From: Elymus sibiricus
Taxonomy: Eukaryota; Streptophyta; Magnoliopsida; Poales; Poaceae
Reading direction: 5' to 3'
NCBI GenBank assembly: GCA_039707655.1
Contig: CM077672.1
Span: forward strand, 193,172,037 to 193,236,036
DNA length: 64,000 nt
The notes under the pieces are model-generated. The model was not told the DNA's origin. It did no database searches and was given only the letters and a program-made list of their open reading frames with translations. Both the position numbers and the translations under genes were made by a program. Positions 11,677 through 23,823 of the stretch are shown here, in pieces (the stretch's first letter is position 1; every line of letters starts with the position of its first letter).

Positions 11677-12104
11677 TCATTGCTTGTCCTCAAGCAATTC
11701 AGTTGATAAACTGAAAGTGATAAAGAAAATTTTTTACGGACTCTTTTGTTCTTGTATCTGTATATAAGCTTAAATAGCACCCAAGTTTTCAGCAAAGATC
11801 ATGAACTAACCATGCAAATGATAACACTTAGAATTTACATTTACTCATATCAATGGCATAAGCAACTAGCAAGCAATAATAACATATCTCCAATGCCAAC
11901 AATTGTCAAAAACAATCACGATATAATATGATAACATGGTATCTCGCTAGCCCTTTCTGAGACCGCAAAACAAAAATGCAGAGCACCTCCAAAGTTCAAG
12001 CAGCGACTAAACATTGTAATTCAGGGTAGAAGAGATCCAGTCATGGTATACCCAACATTAACTATACTCAATGCATAAGAATGAAAATAGTGCTCTCAGG
12101 ATTG
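11677..12104 (-). mobile_element. Inner Gypsy 3' non-coding region, part 1
   Basis: AT-rich, no gene. It is continuous with 16261-17986 once the solo LTR 12105-16260 is taken out. The junction gattg (12100-12104) is duplicated at 16261-16265. Confidence 0.75.
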
Positions 12105-15100
12105 TGTGACGCCCCCAACTTAATCGTGCACTAATCATACACGCAAATGCACATGATCAAGCCTAAGGACTCACTTGAAAATATCACAACACAACTATAA
12201 ACACAAATAAAAGTCATACAAGCTTTATATTACAAGCCAGGGGCCTCGAGGGCTCGAATACATAAGCTCGAGTCATACAAGCATTAGCGGAAGCATTAGT
12301 ATCTGAGTACAAACACAAAGTTAAACAAGTCTGCCTTAAGAAGGCTGAGCAAAAACAACGACACTGGAACGAAAAGGCACAGGCCTCCTGTCTAGGTGCC
12401 TCCTATCTACTCCTGGTCGTCGGTCTCCACGTAGTAGTAGGCTCCACCAGTAGGGTAGTAGTAGTCGTCGACAGGGGCAGCTGGCTCCGGGGCTCCGTCA
12501 TCTGGTCGCAGCAATCGGGTATGGGGAAAAGGGGAAGCAAAGCAACCGTGAGTACTCATCCAAAGTACTCGCAAGACTTACATCAGAACTATTCTACTTA
12601 TGCATCAGTATCAAGGAAGGGCTGTATCTGTGGACTAGACTGCAGAAATGCCAGAATAGAAGGGAAGGCCTAGCCTATCGAAGACTAGCATCTTCAGCGG
12701 CTTGCATCATTAGAAGAGTGTAGATTAGTAACATAACATACAGTAATAAGTAATAGTAGCAATGCCAAGAGATCCTTCCTTGACTCCCTGCAAGAAAGCA
12801 ATGCCGGAGCTAACATCTTATTAAGTTCTCAAGTATTCAGTTCTAGCTGTAGTAGATCGGGATACTTTCCGAGCGTCCTGTTACCGTGGACACGACTATT
12901 CGAATAGATATACTTCCCTGCAGGGGTGCACCAACTTACCCAACACGCTCGATTAACTCTGGCCGGACACACTTACTCGGTCCATGCCCGGTCTCGGCTG
13001 ATCGACACGTCGTAGCCCTACCTAGGCTCAATAGAGAGGCCAGCACGCAGGTCTACACCCTAAGCGCTCAGGGGTCTTGGGCCCATCGCCCTTTGCACTC
13101 CTGCGCGTTGCAAGGATGGCCGGGACCAGACCTAGCCCCTGTATACACACGCAGGCTTTCGCGGTCCACCCGGGCGCGTGCCACTCAACTGCTGACGTCT
13201 GAAGAACTTTGGCTGATACATACGACGCCGAGTGCCCATACTATTCCCGCGTGATGGTTAGTGTGAAAAGGCCAGAGGCCTACTCAGATCACATATCCTA
13301 ACCCATTAGTGAGTTGGGAGCTCGCGGTGACAATCAGCGATCCATGATCTATGGTACCGTCGCCCCGTCTCGTGGACTTACGGCAAGGACTAGGAATGCC
13401 CGGCCGTGCCACGTAATTATCTCGCGGGTACCCTCATGGTCAACCCGACTCCACATCTCTTGCGGGTACCCCTCGGGGTCGACCCGACTTTAACAATGAC
13501 TAAAATAAATATATGGTAACCGTGTGTCCAACACATCAAGTAGGAATCCGAGGAATCACTCTCGTTGGATTCCCACTCGATGTATCCGTCAAGGTGAACC
13601 CGGAGGAATCACCCTCGATGGATTCACACTTGAGGGGTTGCGCAACAGAAGCTTCATCGGAGGTGGTGAAAGAGGAATCACCCTCGTTAACCCACAACCG
13701 ATTGGCTAGGCTACGGAGATAACGTCAGAAGTGATGTATGAGGTATCACCCTCGGCACCCAATACTAGCTCTGTAGAGTTGTACAACTTAGGGGGGGGGG
13801 TGATGTGATGGTCTCTGCCCACCGACCACTCTGATTGGGGCACCATAGCTAAGTGGGGCGACTAGGACAAGGATGAGGGGCCACAGATGGTTCACTAACC
13901 AAACTATACTAAGCATATAGGATAACAGGAATGGTATAAATAGCAGTTACAAAATTAGGCTATGCATCAGAATAGGTATTTCGGAACAACAACTATAGCA
14001 ATACTAATGCAAGCATGAGGGAGAAAGAATAGGTGATATAGGCATGTTCAAGGGGGTTTGCTTGCCTGAAAGCTCTGCGGGGAAAGAGGGGTCGTCGATG
14101 GTGTAGTCATACTTTGGAGCTGCACCGGTCTCGGGGTCTATCGGATAAGAAGAGGGGGAAGAAACAGTAAATAAAAGCAAACAATGCAACATAGAGGCAT
14201 GGCATGGCAATATGCAGTGCTGGGGGTGACCTAATGCAATGCTACACGTAAGAGACGGTGCGGGAAAATATCTAGGGATATTTTCCCGGCCTTAGGCGGT
14301 TTTCGGTGTACTGAACCAGAGGGGAAGGTTCCATGTTTACGATGTTGTGGGCATGTGACAGCTACATGGAGGGCATATTCGGATTCGTCTCGTTTTTCTG
14401 ATCAACTTTCACGTAGAAAACTTTTCGATCCGAGCTACGGTTTATTTTCTATGATTTTTAAAAGTTTTTAGTCATTTTCTGAAAATTCCTGGACTTAATT
14501 TAAATTCAAAAATTAACAAAAAAGGCTTTATTGCGTCAGCAGCACGTCAAGATGATGTCAACAGTCAACACCAGCTGGTCCAGGTCAAACCTGACAGCTG
14601 GGTCCCACATGTCATACACAGTGGGCTAAACAGAGAGGTTAAATTAACTAATTGGGTTAATTAACAGGTGGGGCCCCACTGTCAGTGACTAATTAATTAA
14701 CAAATTAATTTAATTAGTTTAAACAGTGATTTAAACGGGTGGGGCCCGCATGTTGGTGGCACTGTGCTGCCCAGTCAGCACGTTGACCAGTTAACGTGGT
14801 CAACTGGGGCCCCTGGGCCCATTGTCAGTGACCCAGGGGGTGCCCACGTGGTGGCCAGCGCAGCGGCTACCGGCGTTTAAACGCTGGCGACGCCCAAACG
14901 CGGCGGAGGGCCACGACCCTCGTTAGATTTCGCGTACAGGGGGCCGTTCGGCGCGCGGTTTGGCGTGTTAGTACGAGCGCACGACGGCGCGTCATTTGGT
15001 GGCGGTGGCGTCGCCAGAGTCGGCCGGAATCGACCGGAACGTCAACGGCGGGCGGCGGCCGGAATCAGGCGTGCACGGATTCGACGCTAGGGAGCTCGGG

Positions 15101-16260
15101 AAGGCGTGTGCGTGCGCGCGTTGGGCTCCTGGGAGCTCGAGGAGCTCGATGGTGAGCTCGAGCACGCGTGACAGCAGCGGTGGACACGACGGCGAGCTCG
15201 TCGGCGGCAACGCGTTCGGGCACGGCGGGTGAGCTAGCTAGGGGGCACGCGGGAGCAAATGGAGAGGGAGAGAAGGGAGAGGAGCTCACCGGGAGGCGCA
15301 CAGTGGCCGTTAGAAGCTTAGGAGCGCAGCACGGCGGCCGGAATCGACGGAGTTCGCCGGCGACCCGAGGAGGAAGGAGACGTCGCGGATCCGTGCGGTG
15401 GAGCTCCCCGGCTTGCGTTAGTCAACGTGGTCGATGTAGCGGAGAACGGCGGAGCGGCTGGACACGGTGGCGCGGAGCGGGGAGCACGGTGGCCGCGAAG
15501 ATCGAAGGCGACGGTGACGGAGGCGCTCGGGTGCGAGAGAGAGAGAGAGAGAGAGGGCGAGCGAGCGAGGGAGAGAGGGGAGAAGTGGATAGGGACAACG
15601 GGGAGGCCGAGGGGAGTCGTCCTTATCCCCCTCGCCGCCCTGTAGCGGCGCCGTGTCGTCCGCTGGCCGGCGAGCGCGCGCGCGGCCACGGCCATGGCGA
15701 CACGGGGAGGAGAGAGGCGGGAGGTGAGAGAGAGAGAGAGCGAGGTGGGCTGGGCCGGTGCACTGTGCACTTAGGCCCAGCTCACAGTAGCTGTTAGGGC
15801 CTTTTCTATTTTCTTTTTCTGTTTTCTCTTACAGAAATAGTTTTGCAATAAAATGAGCTGCCAAATGCTTTATGTAAAATGTGAATCTTGTCCACAAAAA
15901 TACATAGCAATATTCTGCACTGCCACAAAAAGTTTGGAGGCCATTTGAATTCATTTGAATTTTTCATAAATGAAATGGCATTTAAATTGCTATTTTTGCA
16001 CTCTTTTAAATGCTCTAGCCCATTTTAGCAAATAGGTGATGTTGTTTTCCTGAACAATTATTTGTTTTGGAATATTTGCTACAACATGAACTATTTTTCA
16101 GCAATTTTTGAGCAACTTCAAATTTCACTTATGATTTGAATTGAATTCAGAGATGGAATTTGAAATGAGATATGAATCCACATTGATCAAGCATTGCAAA
16201 TAAACTTGACTTAGCATAATCATTATGGATCACTATTGCTCATTACAGAGGGGTGTTACA
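12105..16260 (-). mobile_element. 4.16-kb solo LTR (LARD-like)
   Basis: Starts tgtgacgccccc, ends gggtgttaca and is flanked by the perfect 5-bp duplication gattg (12100-12104 / 16261-16265). There is no internal domain or second LTR, so it is a solo LTR left by LTR-LTR recombination. It is homologous end to end with 18749-22823. Contents on the + strand: a shared 5' block (ccaggggcctcgagggctcg), four copies of a gagg.atcaccctc motif (13548-13755), repeated gtcagtgac words (14670-14835), and a very GC-rich, purine-rich stretch (14850-15780) with several overlapping open frames that are not credible genes. LTR length and ends resemble barley/wheat LARD (Sukkula) LTRs from memory. The sense strand is probably minus. 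Confidence 0.85.
13548..13755. repeat. Four-copy motif inside solo LTR 1
   Basis: gaggaatcactctcg, gaggaatcaccctcg (twice) and gaggtatcaccctcg occur at about 60-70 bp spacing. The same four-copy set is present at 20149-20355 in the sister solo LTR. Each copy has short gagg/cctc arms. Confidence 0.75.
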
Positions 16261-17986
16261 GATTGGTGCTTAAAATGAAAAGGTGATGACTCAACAATAA
16301 AAGTAAAATAACATAAAAGTAAATAGATAGGCCCTTCGCAGAGGGAAGCAGAGATTTGCAGAGGTGCCAGAGCTCGAAGCTTAAATCAGAGATGAAAACA
16401 ATTTTGAGAGGTGTACTTTTCCTGTCAACATTACGACCGAGGATTTTCAATATCTTCCATGCTAAACACATTATCGGTGGTTCCCAAGCGGAAAGGTAAA
16501 GTTTACTCCCCCTCCACCATACAAACACAAGCCATGGCTAGCCGAATTCACGGGTGCCCTCCAAACGATCAAATTTCCGGGGGAGTTTGTTTTATTATTT
16601 TTTTTCTTTATTTTGATTATAGGACTGGGCATCCCAATTACCAGCCTCTCTCGTGCAATGACAAGTGAATAAACACTCATTGTGAGAATAACCCGGTTAG
16701 CATGGAAGATACTGACCGCCCCCTGTCGCTCCATGAGCGGTACGGGCACATAAAACAGATGTTTATTTGAATGATTAGAGGTGGCACATGCAAACTTCCT
16801 TGGAACGGCAGAGTAATACCGCATATAGGTAGGTATAGTGGACTCATCTGGAACAACTTTGGTTTAAGGATTGTGGATGTACAAGCAGTATTCCCGCTTA
16901 GTATAGGTGAAGGCTAGCAAATAGATTGAGAAGCGACCAACTAGAGAGCGACAATGGTCATAATCATGCATTGCGAATAATTAACATTGAATACTAGCAT
17001 GAGTAGGATATAAACAGCCTGAACATAAATATCGTAAAGGCTGCATTGGTTTTGAACCAACTACATGTGTGAACATGTGCCAAGTCAAGCCACTAGAAAC
17101 ATTCAGAGGAGGATACCATACTAACATACTACATCATAAACATTTTAATGCATGTTGACATCCAAGATAAATCATTATCCACTCCTAGCTACTTAAGCAT
17201 GGCATGAGCAACTATAATCTCTAATTGTCATCACAAACATGTTTACTCATAATATGCTGAACCATGGATACTGAGTTAAACATATTTACAAAAACAAAAA
17301 CAAAAACAAAAACAAAAACAAAAACAAAAACAAAAACAAAAAGAGTTCATACCAGCTTTTCCTTGCCACATCCACTTCATGAAATCATCGTCATTATTGC
17401 CTTTCACTTGCACGACCGAATGATGTGAAAATAATAATAGTGCAAGAGTGCCGTGGACTAGCTGGAATCTGCAAACAATTCATTCAAGAGAGAAGACAAG
17501 GTAATATTGGCTCTTCGTTAGATCAAATATAAAACATATGAGAGCCACTCGACAATTTTCATCGTGGTCTTCTCCCTACGACTACTCAACAAAAAGAAAA
17601 GAAATTCAGAGGAACACACTGAAATATTTTTGGAGTTTTTAGTTTTTCTGAAGGAAGCAAATTAAAGAAGAAAAACGAAAAGCGAGAAAAACTATTTACA
17701 CGGGACAACTCCCAACAAACAAGAAAAGAAGAAACAAAAAATCTTTTTGGGTTTTCTTTTAATACTACGAGCTAACTAACAAGAAAGAAAAACCGAAAAG
17801 AAACGAGAAATATTTTTAGATTTTTGAAGTTTTTGAAACACACAAGAGAAAAGCAAAATAAAACTAATATGGATATACAATGAAAGGGGATGAACACCGA
17901 CAATTGGAATGAATGTGTGATGCATGAATGTAATGTCGGTGAGAAATACGTACTCCCCCAAGCTTAGGCTTTTGGCCTAACTTGGT
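16261..17986 (-). mobile_element. Inner Gypsy 3' non-coding region, part 2
   Basis: No gene. Positions 16261-16915 are homologous to 365-990 in inverted orientation. It contains a nine-unit (aaaaac)n run at about 17289-17342 and an A/G-rich stretch 17580-17870 with little complexity. It ends at the stop of ORF2, next to another cccccaagcttaggc purine tract (minus strand) near 17955. Confidence 0.7.
17289..17342. repeat. (AAAAAC)n microsatellite
   Basis: About nine uninterrupted six-base units, aaaaac, inside the non-coding part of the inner Gypsy element. Confidence 0.9.
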
Positions 17987-18748
17987 CTACTGCCATCCGT
18001 AAAATCCATTAGGTCCGGTAGGAAAGTGGCTAGGCGGAGGCATTCGAGCGTCCCAAGGCTGAGCCTCGTTCTTCGCCGCGGCCAACTCGTTCTTGTAAGC
18101 AATGATGTCCGGTGGCAGGATGGTGTATCCGTTCCTGGCATGAAAGTCAAACAAAGAAGGTGCAGGCAACGAAATAATCTCACGAGTCTTCTCACTAAAT
18201 ACCAAGTTATAACGAATGTAGTGAGGATGCTCAGGTTCATCAATAAAGTCGTGATAATTCATGGACTTTTGGTCTAAATAAATCTTAGGCAGCACATAAT
18301 CATTATGACGGATAGCAACGTTAAAGCGTTTCACAAGGCGCGTAGCATAAATACCGCCATGAATTTTACCTCTAGTCCTGTTAGTGTGCAAGCGGCGTGC
18401 AATGATAACTCCCAAGCTAAAAGTGTTATCGCCATAAAGTGCACGGCGTAAAATGGTGAGGTCAGGGGCACTGAGCGTACCACCTTCCTCTCTGGCAGTC
18501 AAACATTTCCCCATGAATAAACCAAAGTAGTGCACAACAGGAAAATGCAAGCTAGTAACTCGGGCTCTTGACACGCCCCTAAATTCTCCCACAGTTAGAG
18601 TGAGAAGGAAGTCCTCGAACTCCTCAGGCCGAGGCTCCCTCAACTCCCCATCAGAGGGAATTGGGAAAATCTCGCAAAACTCAGTAAGTGGTATCTCATG
18701 ATGTTCGGCATATAAATCAAAGCGTACCATGGGAACATCGAGCCTAGG

Positions 18749-21700
18749 TGTGACGCCCCCGACTTAATCATGCACTAATCATACACGCAAATGCACACGA
18801 TCAAGCCTAGGGACTCACGGGAAGATATCACAACACAACTCTAGACACAAATTAAAATAATACAAGCTTTATATTACAAGCCAGGGGCCTCGAGGGCTCG
18901 AATACAAAAAGCTCGAGTCATACAAGCATCAGCGGAAGCAACAGTATCTGAGTACAGACACAAAGTTAAACAAGATGCCTTAAGAAGGCGAAAACAAACA
19001 ACGACTCTGATCGAAAGAGGCAAGGCCTCCTGCCTGGGAGCCTCCTAAACTACTCCTGGTCGTCGGGGATCTCCACGTCGTAGGCGCCTCCGGGGTTCTC
19101 CTGCTCCTGGGCTCCATCGTCTGATGTATCATCAAATGGGTATGGGGAAAAGAATAGCAGAGCAACCATGAGTACTCATCCAAAGTACTCGCAAGACTGA
19201 CATCAGAACTAGTCTAGTTATGCAACATTTTCAAGGAAGGCTGTATATGTGGACTTGACTGCAGAAAGCCAGAATAGAGAGAAAGGCCTAGCCTATCGAA
19301 GACTAGCATCTTCAGGGTCTTGCAGCATTAGGAGAGTACAGATTAGTACATAAATATAGTAGCAGTAACAAACATCAACATCGCCCAGAGATCCTTCCTC
19401 GACTCCCTGCGAGAAAGCGATCCCGGAGCCAATATATTCAACCCATTTCTAGTTGTAGAAGATCGGGATATTTTCTGAGCGTCCTGTTACCGTGGACACG
19501 GCTATTCGAATAGATATATCTTCCCTGCAGGGGTGCACTACTGTTACCCAACATGCTCGATTAACTCCGGCCGGACACACTTTTCCGGGTCATGCCCGGC
19601 CACGGCTGATCGACACACCGCAGCCCCACCTAGAGCTCAGCAGAGAGGTCCCTGCCGGTCTACATCCTAAGCGCTCAGGGTTCTTGGGCCCATCCCCCTT
19701 TGCACTCCGGGTCGTTGCGCACACGCGGGTCCAGGCACCACCTCTGTCCTGGATGGCGCCGGCCCAGCCATGCCGCACTGCTGAACTGGACGTCTGACAA
19801 AGCTTTCGGCTGATACATACGGTGCCGAGTACCCATATTATTCCCACGTGCTGGTTAGCGCGAAAAGGCCAGAGGCCTACTCAGATTACATATCCTAACC
19901 CTTAGTGCCTTTGGAGCGCGCGGAAACGAGCAGAGACTCACGAACCTATGACCCCGTCGCCCCGTCTCGTGGACTTACGGCAAGGGCTAAGAATGCCCGG
20001 CCGTGCCACGTATTCATCTCGCGGGTACCCTCATGGTCAACCTGTCTACACATCACTCGCGGGTACCCCTCGGGGCCTACCCGACTTATCCAGTAACAAC
20101 GGTAAGTAAGTGGTAACCGTGTGTCCAATTCCATCCAGCAGGAACCCGAGGAGTCACCCTCGTTGGATTCCTGCTGGATGTATCCGTCAAGGTGAATCCG
20201 GAGGAATCACCCTCGATGGTATTCACACTTGCGGGGTTGCATGACATAAGCTTCGTCGGGGGTGGTGAAAGAGGAATCACCCTCATAATCCACGACCGAC
20301 TAGATATACCACAGAAGTCTCATCAGGAGTGGAATAAGAGGTATCACCCTCGGCACTTGATGATAACTCAGCAGAGTCGAGCAACTTAAGGGGGGTGTGG
20401 TGATGTGCGGGTCTTAGCCCGTTCGATCACATCGATCGGGGCACAGATACTAAAGCGGGGCAACTACAGCAAGGAGGAGGGGCCACAGATGGTTCACTAC
20501 CATCCAACCTATACTAAGCATTTTGGATAACAGGCAGGTATCAATAACAGTTACAAGGACAGGCTATGCATCAGAATAGGATAAATCAACAACAGTAGCA
20601 AATTCTAATGCAAGCAGGAGGGAGAGAGAATAGGTGATATAGGCATGCATCAAGGGGGGTTGCTTGCCTGGTTGCTCTGCAGGCGAAAAGAAATCTTCAA
20701 CGGTGTAGTCGATCTCCTGGGCAGCGTCGGGCTCGAAGACTATCGGAAAGAAGGGGGAAGAAGAAACAATAAATTCACGGCAAAATGCAATCACTATGCA
20801 ATACATGCCTAAACGATATGCGGAGGTATTATATTGACTATCTAAGTGTTTTAGTTAATTTAGGAATTTATTTGGATTTATTTTATTAAAGTTTGAGCAC
20901 TATTCATATACCGGATACGGGCAAAATGTCCCATGTTCGGCATGTTAGAGGGTTGTGGCAGACAAGTGGATAGGTTATTTAGAGTCTACACATTTTTCTG
21001 ATCATTTTTCATATATAATTTATTTTCATCCGAGTTACGGTTTAAAAGATATGATTTTCTAAAGTTTTAAACATTTTCTGGAATTATTTAAATTAGAATT
21101 ATCCGAAACAGTAGGGGATGACGTCAGCATGACGTAGTGCTGACGTCAGCGGTCAACAGAGGCTGACCGGAGTCAAACCTGACCGGTGGGTCCAGTGGGA
21201 CCCACTGGTCAGTGACTTAGTTAATTAAACAGGGTTAATTTAATTAAACTAATCCTAATTATCTAGCGGGACCCACCTGTCAGTGTCTTATACTAATTCC
21301 AAATTAGTTTAATCTTAATTTAGAGTTAATTAGTCGCTGGGGCCCGCCTGTCAGTGACAGCGGTTGACCAGTCAGCAGGGTTGACTGGTCAACCTAGTCA
21401 ACCGGGACCCATGGGGCCCAGTGTCAGCCACACAGAGGTGGACCCGGCCTCGCCACGTCGGCTGGCCGGCGGCTAAACGCCGGCGAGCACGAAATCGCGG
21501 CGGAGGGCACTGGAGGTCGCCGGAATCCGCGCTCCGGCGGCCGTTTGACTCGGGTCCGGGCGCGTTCGAACGGTTAGAGCGAGGCGCGTCCAATGGCGGC
21601 GACTGCAGCACGAGAGGAGGACGGTAGCGTCGACGGCGACCACCGCGGCAGCGCCGGACTTCGGCCGTTATGCGCATCGGCGACGTGGGGCACGGCAGGG

Positions 21701-22823
21701 CTAGCGGCTGGTCTCTTTGGAACCGCACGGATGCGCTGAACACGGTTGGGTACTCGGGCGAGCTCAAAAGCGTCGACGTCGACGCCGACGAGCTACACGG
21801 CGGCGACGGTTACGGCTATGGCGGAATCAGCGGCTACCGGCGCGGAGGAGAGTGAAAAGAGAGGGGAGGAGGTGTGGAGCTCACCGCAGCGGCTCAAGGT
21901 GGCCCGTGGGAGCTTAGTAGCGCAGGGGAGACGACGGAGATTGCCGGAGAAGTCGCCGTGGCCGAGGAGGACGCCGAGCTCGATTCGCTCGATGCGGCGC
22001 TCCTCGTCTCCAATGGCGGGGCCCAGGCGGCGTAGCGGACGGAGGCGGCGCTCTACGACATCTCGGCGAGGGGTGGGGAGGCCGGAGAGCTCGGGATCGA
22101 CGACGGCGACGGCGGGCGTTCTCTGTCGAGGAGGGGATGGAGCGAGGGAGGGCGATGGGGGAAAATGTGGGGTGGCTAGGGTTTCGGGGAGAGAGGGGAG
22201 CGACCAGGGGAGGCCTTATCGACGTCGAGGAGCCGGCGGATGGCCGACAGCGCGACGGGCGGCGTCGTGTCAGCGTGCGCGCGTGACAGCGAGCGGGAGG
22301 AGGACGATGGCGCGGTTGGGCTGGGCCGCGCTACACTGTGCACTCACGGCCCATTGGCACAGTAAGCGGTAAGCCTTTTCCTTTTTCATTTCTGCTTTCT
22401 TTTATTTCTACTGTTTTGCAAAATGTGAGGCCACTAAATGACTTTTATAAAATATGAGACTAGTCCCTTTAAATACTAGACAACATTCCACACCGTCAGA
22501 AATTGGGTTGATGAAATAATGATTTCATTTAAAATTTGGATTAAATAAAATGGTGTTAAATGTTGCTGTTTGTTACTGTTTTAGGTTGTTAGAGTCACTT
22601 ATGCATTTTTAGTGATGTTGTTTTCCTGAACATAATTAGCTATAAATTATTCGCTATTTAATGAACATTTTTATTTCAAATTTGGACAACTTTTAATTTT
22701 GACTTTATTTTAAATTTAAATTTAAAGTTGGATTATTCTCTAAATGCAATTTATTTTGGATAATCATGATGACATGGCTAATTAATTAGCATAATGACAG
22801 GGCTAGGATCTGGGGATGTTACA
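18749..22823 (-). mobile_element. 4.08-kb solo LTR, sister of 12105-16260
   Basis: tgtgacgccccc...ggatgttaca, flanked by the perfect 5-bp duplication ctagg (18744-18748 / 22824-22828). It has the same internal order as the first solo LTR: the 5' block, the four-copy gagg.atcaccctc motif (20149-20355), gtcagtgac words (about 21200-21430), a GC-rich block (21430-22370) and an AT-rich end. It is the insertion that splits ORF2. The open frames in its GC-rich half (for example 21746-22372) are Arg/Ser/Gly-rich with no domain, and I do not treat them as genes. Confidence 0.88.
20149..20355. repeat. Four-copy motif inside solo LTR 2
   Basis: gaggagtcaccctcg, gaggaatcaccctcg, gaggaatcaccctca and gaggtatcaccctcg, spaced 55-70 bp, at the position matching 13548-13755 in the sister LTR. 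Confidence 0.75.
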
Positions 22824-23083
22824 CTAGGCAGGAAATAAAAAATTTGCACAAAGGAATTTGTGAGGAGGTGATATTGGTCACACTCATCTGCGAGGAAGTC
22901 GGTTAGCCCGGCGTTTGTGGCAAATTGTGCAAACTCTTGGTGAAACCCGACTTCATCCATGAAGACGTTGTGTGGCCATTCGCACGGTCACACCTCCACT
23001 CTACGAGGAAGGTGAAGGCCGGCGGCACCTCCGGTGACTCCCTTGGGGCTCCGGCTCGAAGAACCTCTCCGAAAGAAGTTCAT

Positions 23084-23460
23084 TTTCCTAGCAACAAATT
23101 TCTGAAATTTTTGGGCCACAAAATGATGTCAACAAAACTTCACAAGATTGATAGCAACTACTCATACGAATGTCTAGAGGCTATATCAAGCATTCATACT
23201 ACTTAAAACTCAAAGAATTCAACATGCAAGCTCATTTTCAGTAGCACCAATAGCAGTAATTTTATGCAAAATATAATCCACTAAAGCAAAAACTAATTGG
23301 AGCAATGGAGGAGTCACATACCAAGGAGCAATCCCCCAAAACAGTTTTGAAAATGGAGCTCCGAGCAAAGAGATCGAAAATCTCAGGTTTGGGAGCAAGA
23401 ACACGAGGGGGAGAGCTACCACGATTTTTTTCTGGAGTTAGGAGATGAAGTGGGCTGAAG
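23084..23460 (-). mobile_element. Leader between U3-like segment and ORF2
   Basis: Non-coding AT-rich sequence of the inner Gypsy element upstream (minus strand) of ORF2. No gene was seen. Confidence 0.5.
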
Positions 23461-23700
23461 GGATAAGTGAGTGGGTCCCTGTGGGACCCACAAGGCATCT
23501 TGGCGCGGCCAGGGGGGTGGCCGCGCCCTGTTGCCTTGTCAGCAACAGGGCACCCTCCTGGGTTGTTTTCAGTGCCAAAAATTCTTAAATATTCCAGAAA
23601 AAATCATGTTAAAATTTTACAACATTCTGAGCACTTTTATTTTGGGTCATTTTTTATTGCACGGATAATTCAGAAAACAGGATAATCATGGCATTTTGCT
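23461..23700 (-). promoter_or_regulatory. Internal LTR-like (U3-like) segment
   Basis: Resembles part of the element's own LTR (11341-11560): both have the cacaagg..ggcgcg / ccgcgccctg..ccttgt inverted repeat followed by attcc-ag-aaaaatc and gagcacttttatt words. Arms 23490-23510 and 23519-23539 pair at 18 of 21 positions around aggggggt. It lies between the gag-protease ORF and ORF2, upstream of ORF2 in the direction of transcription. It could be an internal promoter or the relic of an old LTR. No clear TATA box follows it. Confidence 0.5.
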
Positions 23701-23823
23701 TTATTAAACTATGAATAACAAAGAGCAAACTATAATTACAGAAAGTTGTACTTACTAAATTCATCGACCACATGCTCCTCAAAAAGAATCCATCAATAAG
23801 GTTGATCAAGCCTTATTAACAAA

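Larger units (their letters stand above)
17987..23083 (-). pseudogene. Inner Gypsy ORF2, split by a solo LTR
   Basis: A second ORF of the inner Gypsy element, read right to left from an ATG at 23083 to a stop at 17987. It is cut into 23083-22824 and 18743-17987 by the solo LTR 18749-22823 plus one copy of its duplication. The two pieces are in the same phase, so the frame was open across the site before insertion. A TGA at 22990-22988 also interrupts the first piece. Undisturbed length would be about 338 codons. Motifs seen include FADECDQYHLLT-like residues near 22900 and TNRTRGKIHGGIYATRL near 18370. I recall similar proteins only as plant retrotransposon-associated ORFs of unknown function and assign none. 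Confidence 0.75.

Noticed and set aside
15168..15797. Long + strand ORF and its opposite-strand partner (15318-15770) in the first solo LTR
   Set aside because: They lie in a purine-rich GC block with simple GA repeats, are Arg/Glu/Gly-rich, are open on both strands and have no domain. They fit LTR composition better than a gene.
21372..22372. Overlapping ORFs on both strands in the second solo LTR
   Set aside because: Same position and composition as in the sister LTR, with sequences not conserved as protein between the two.
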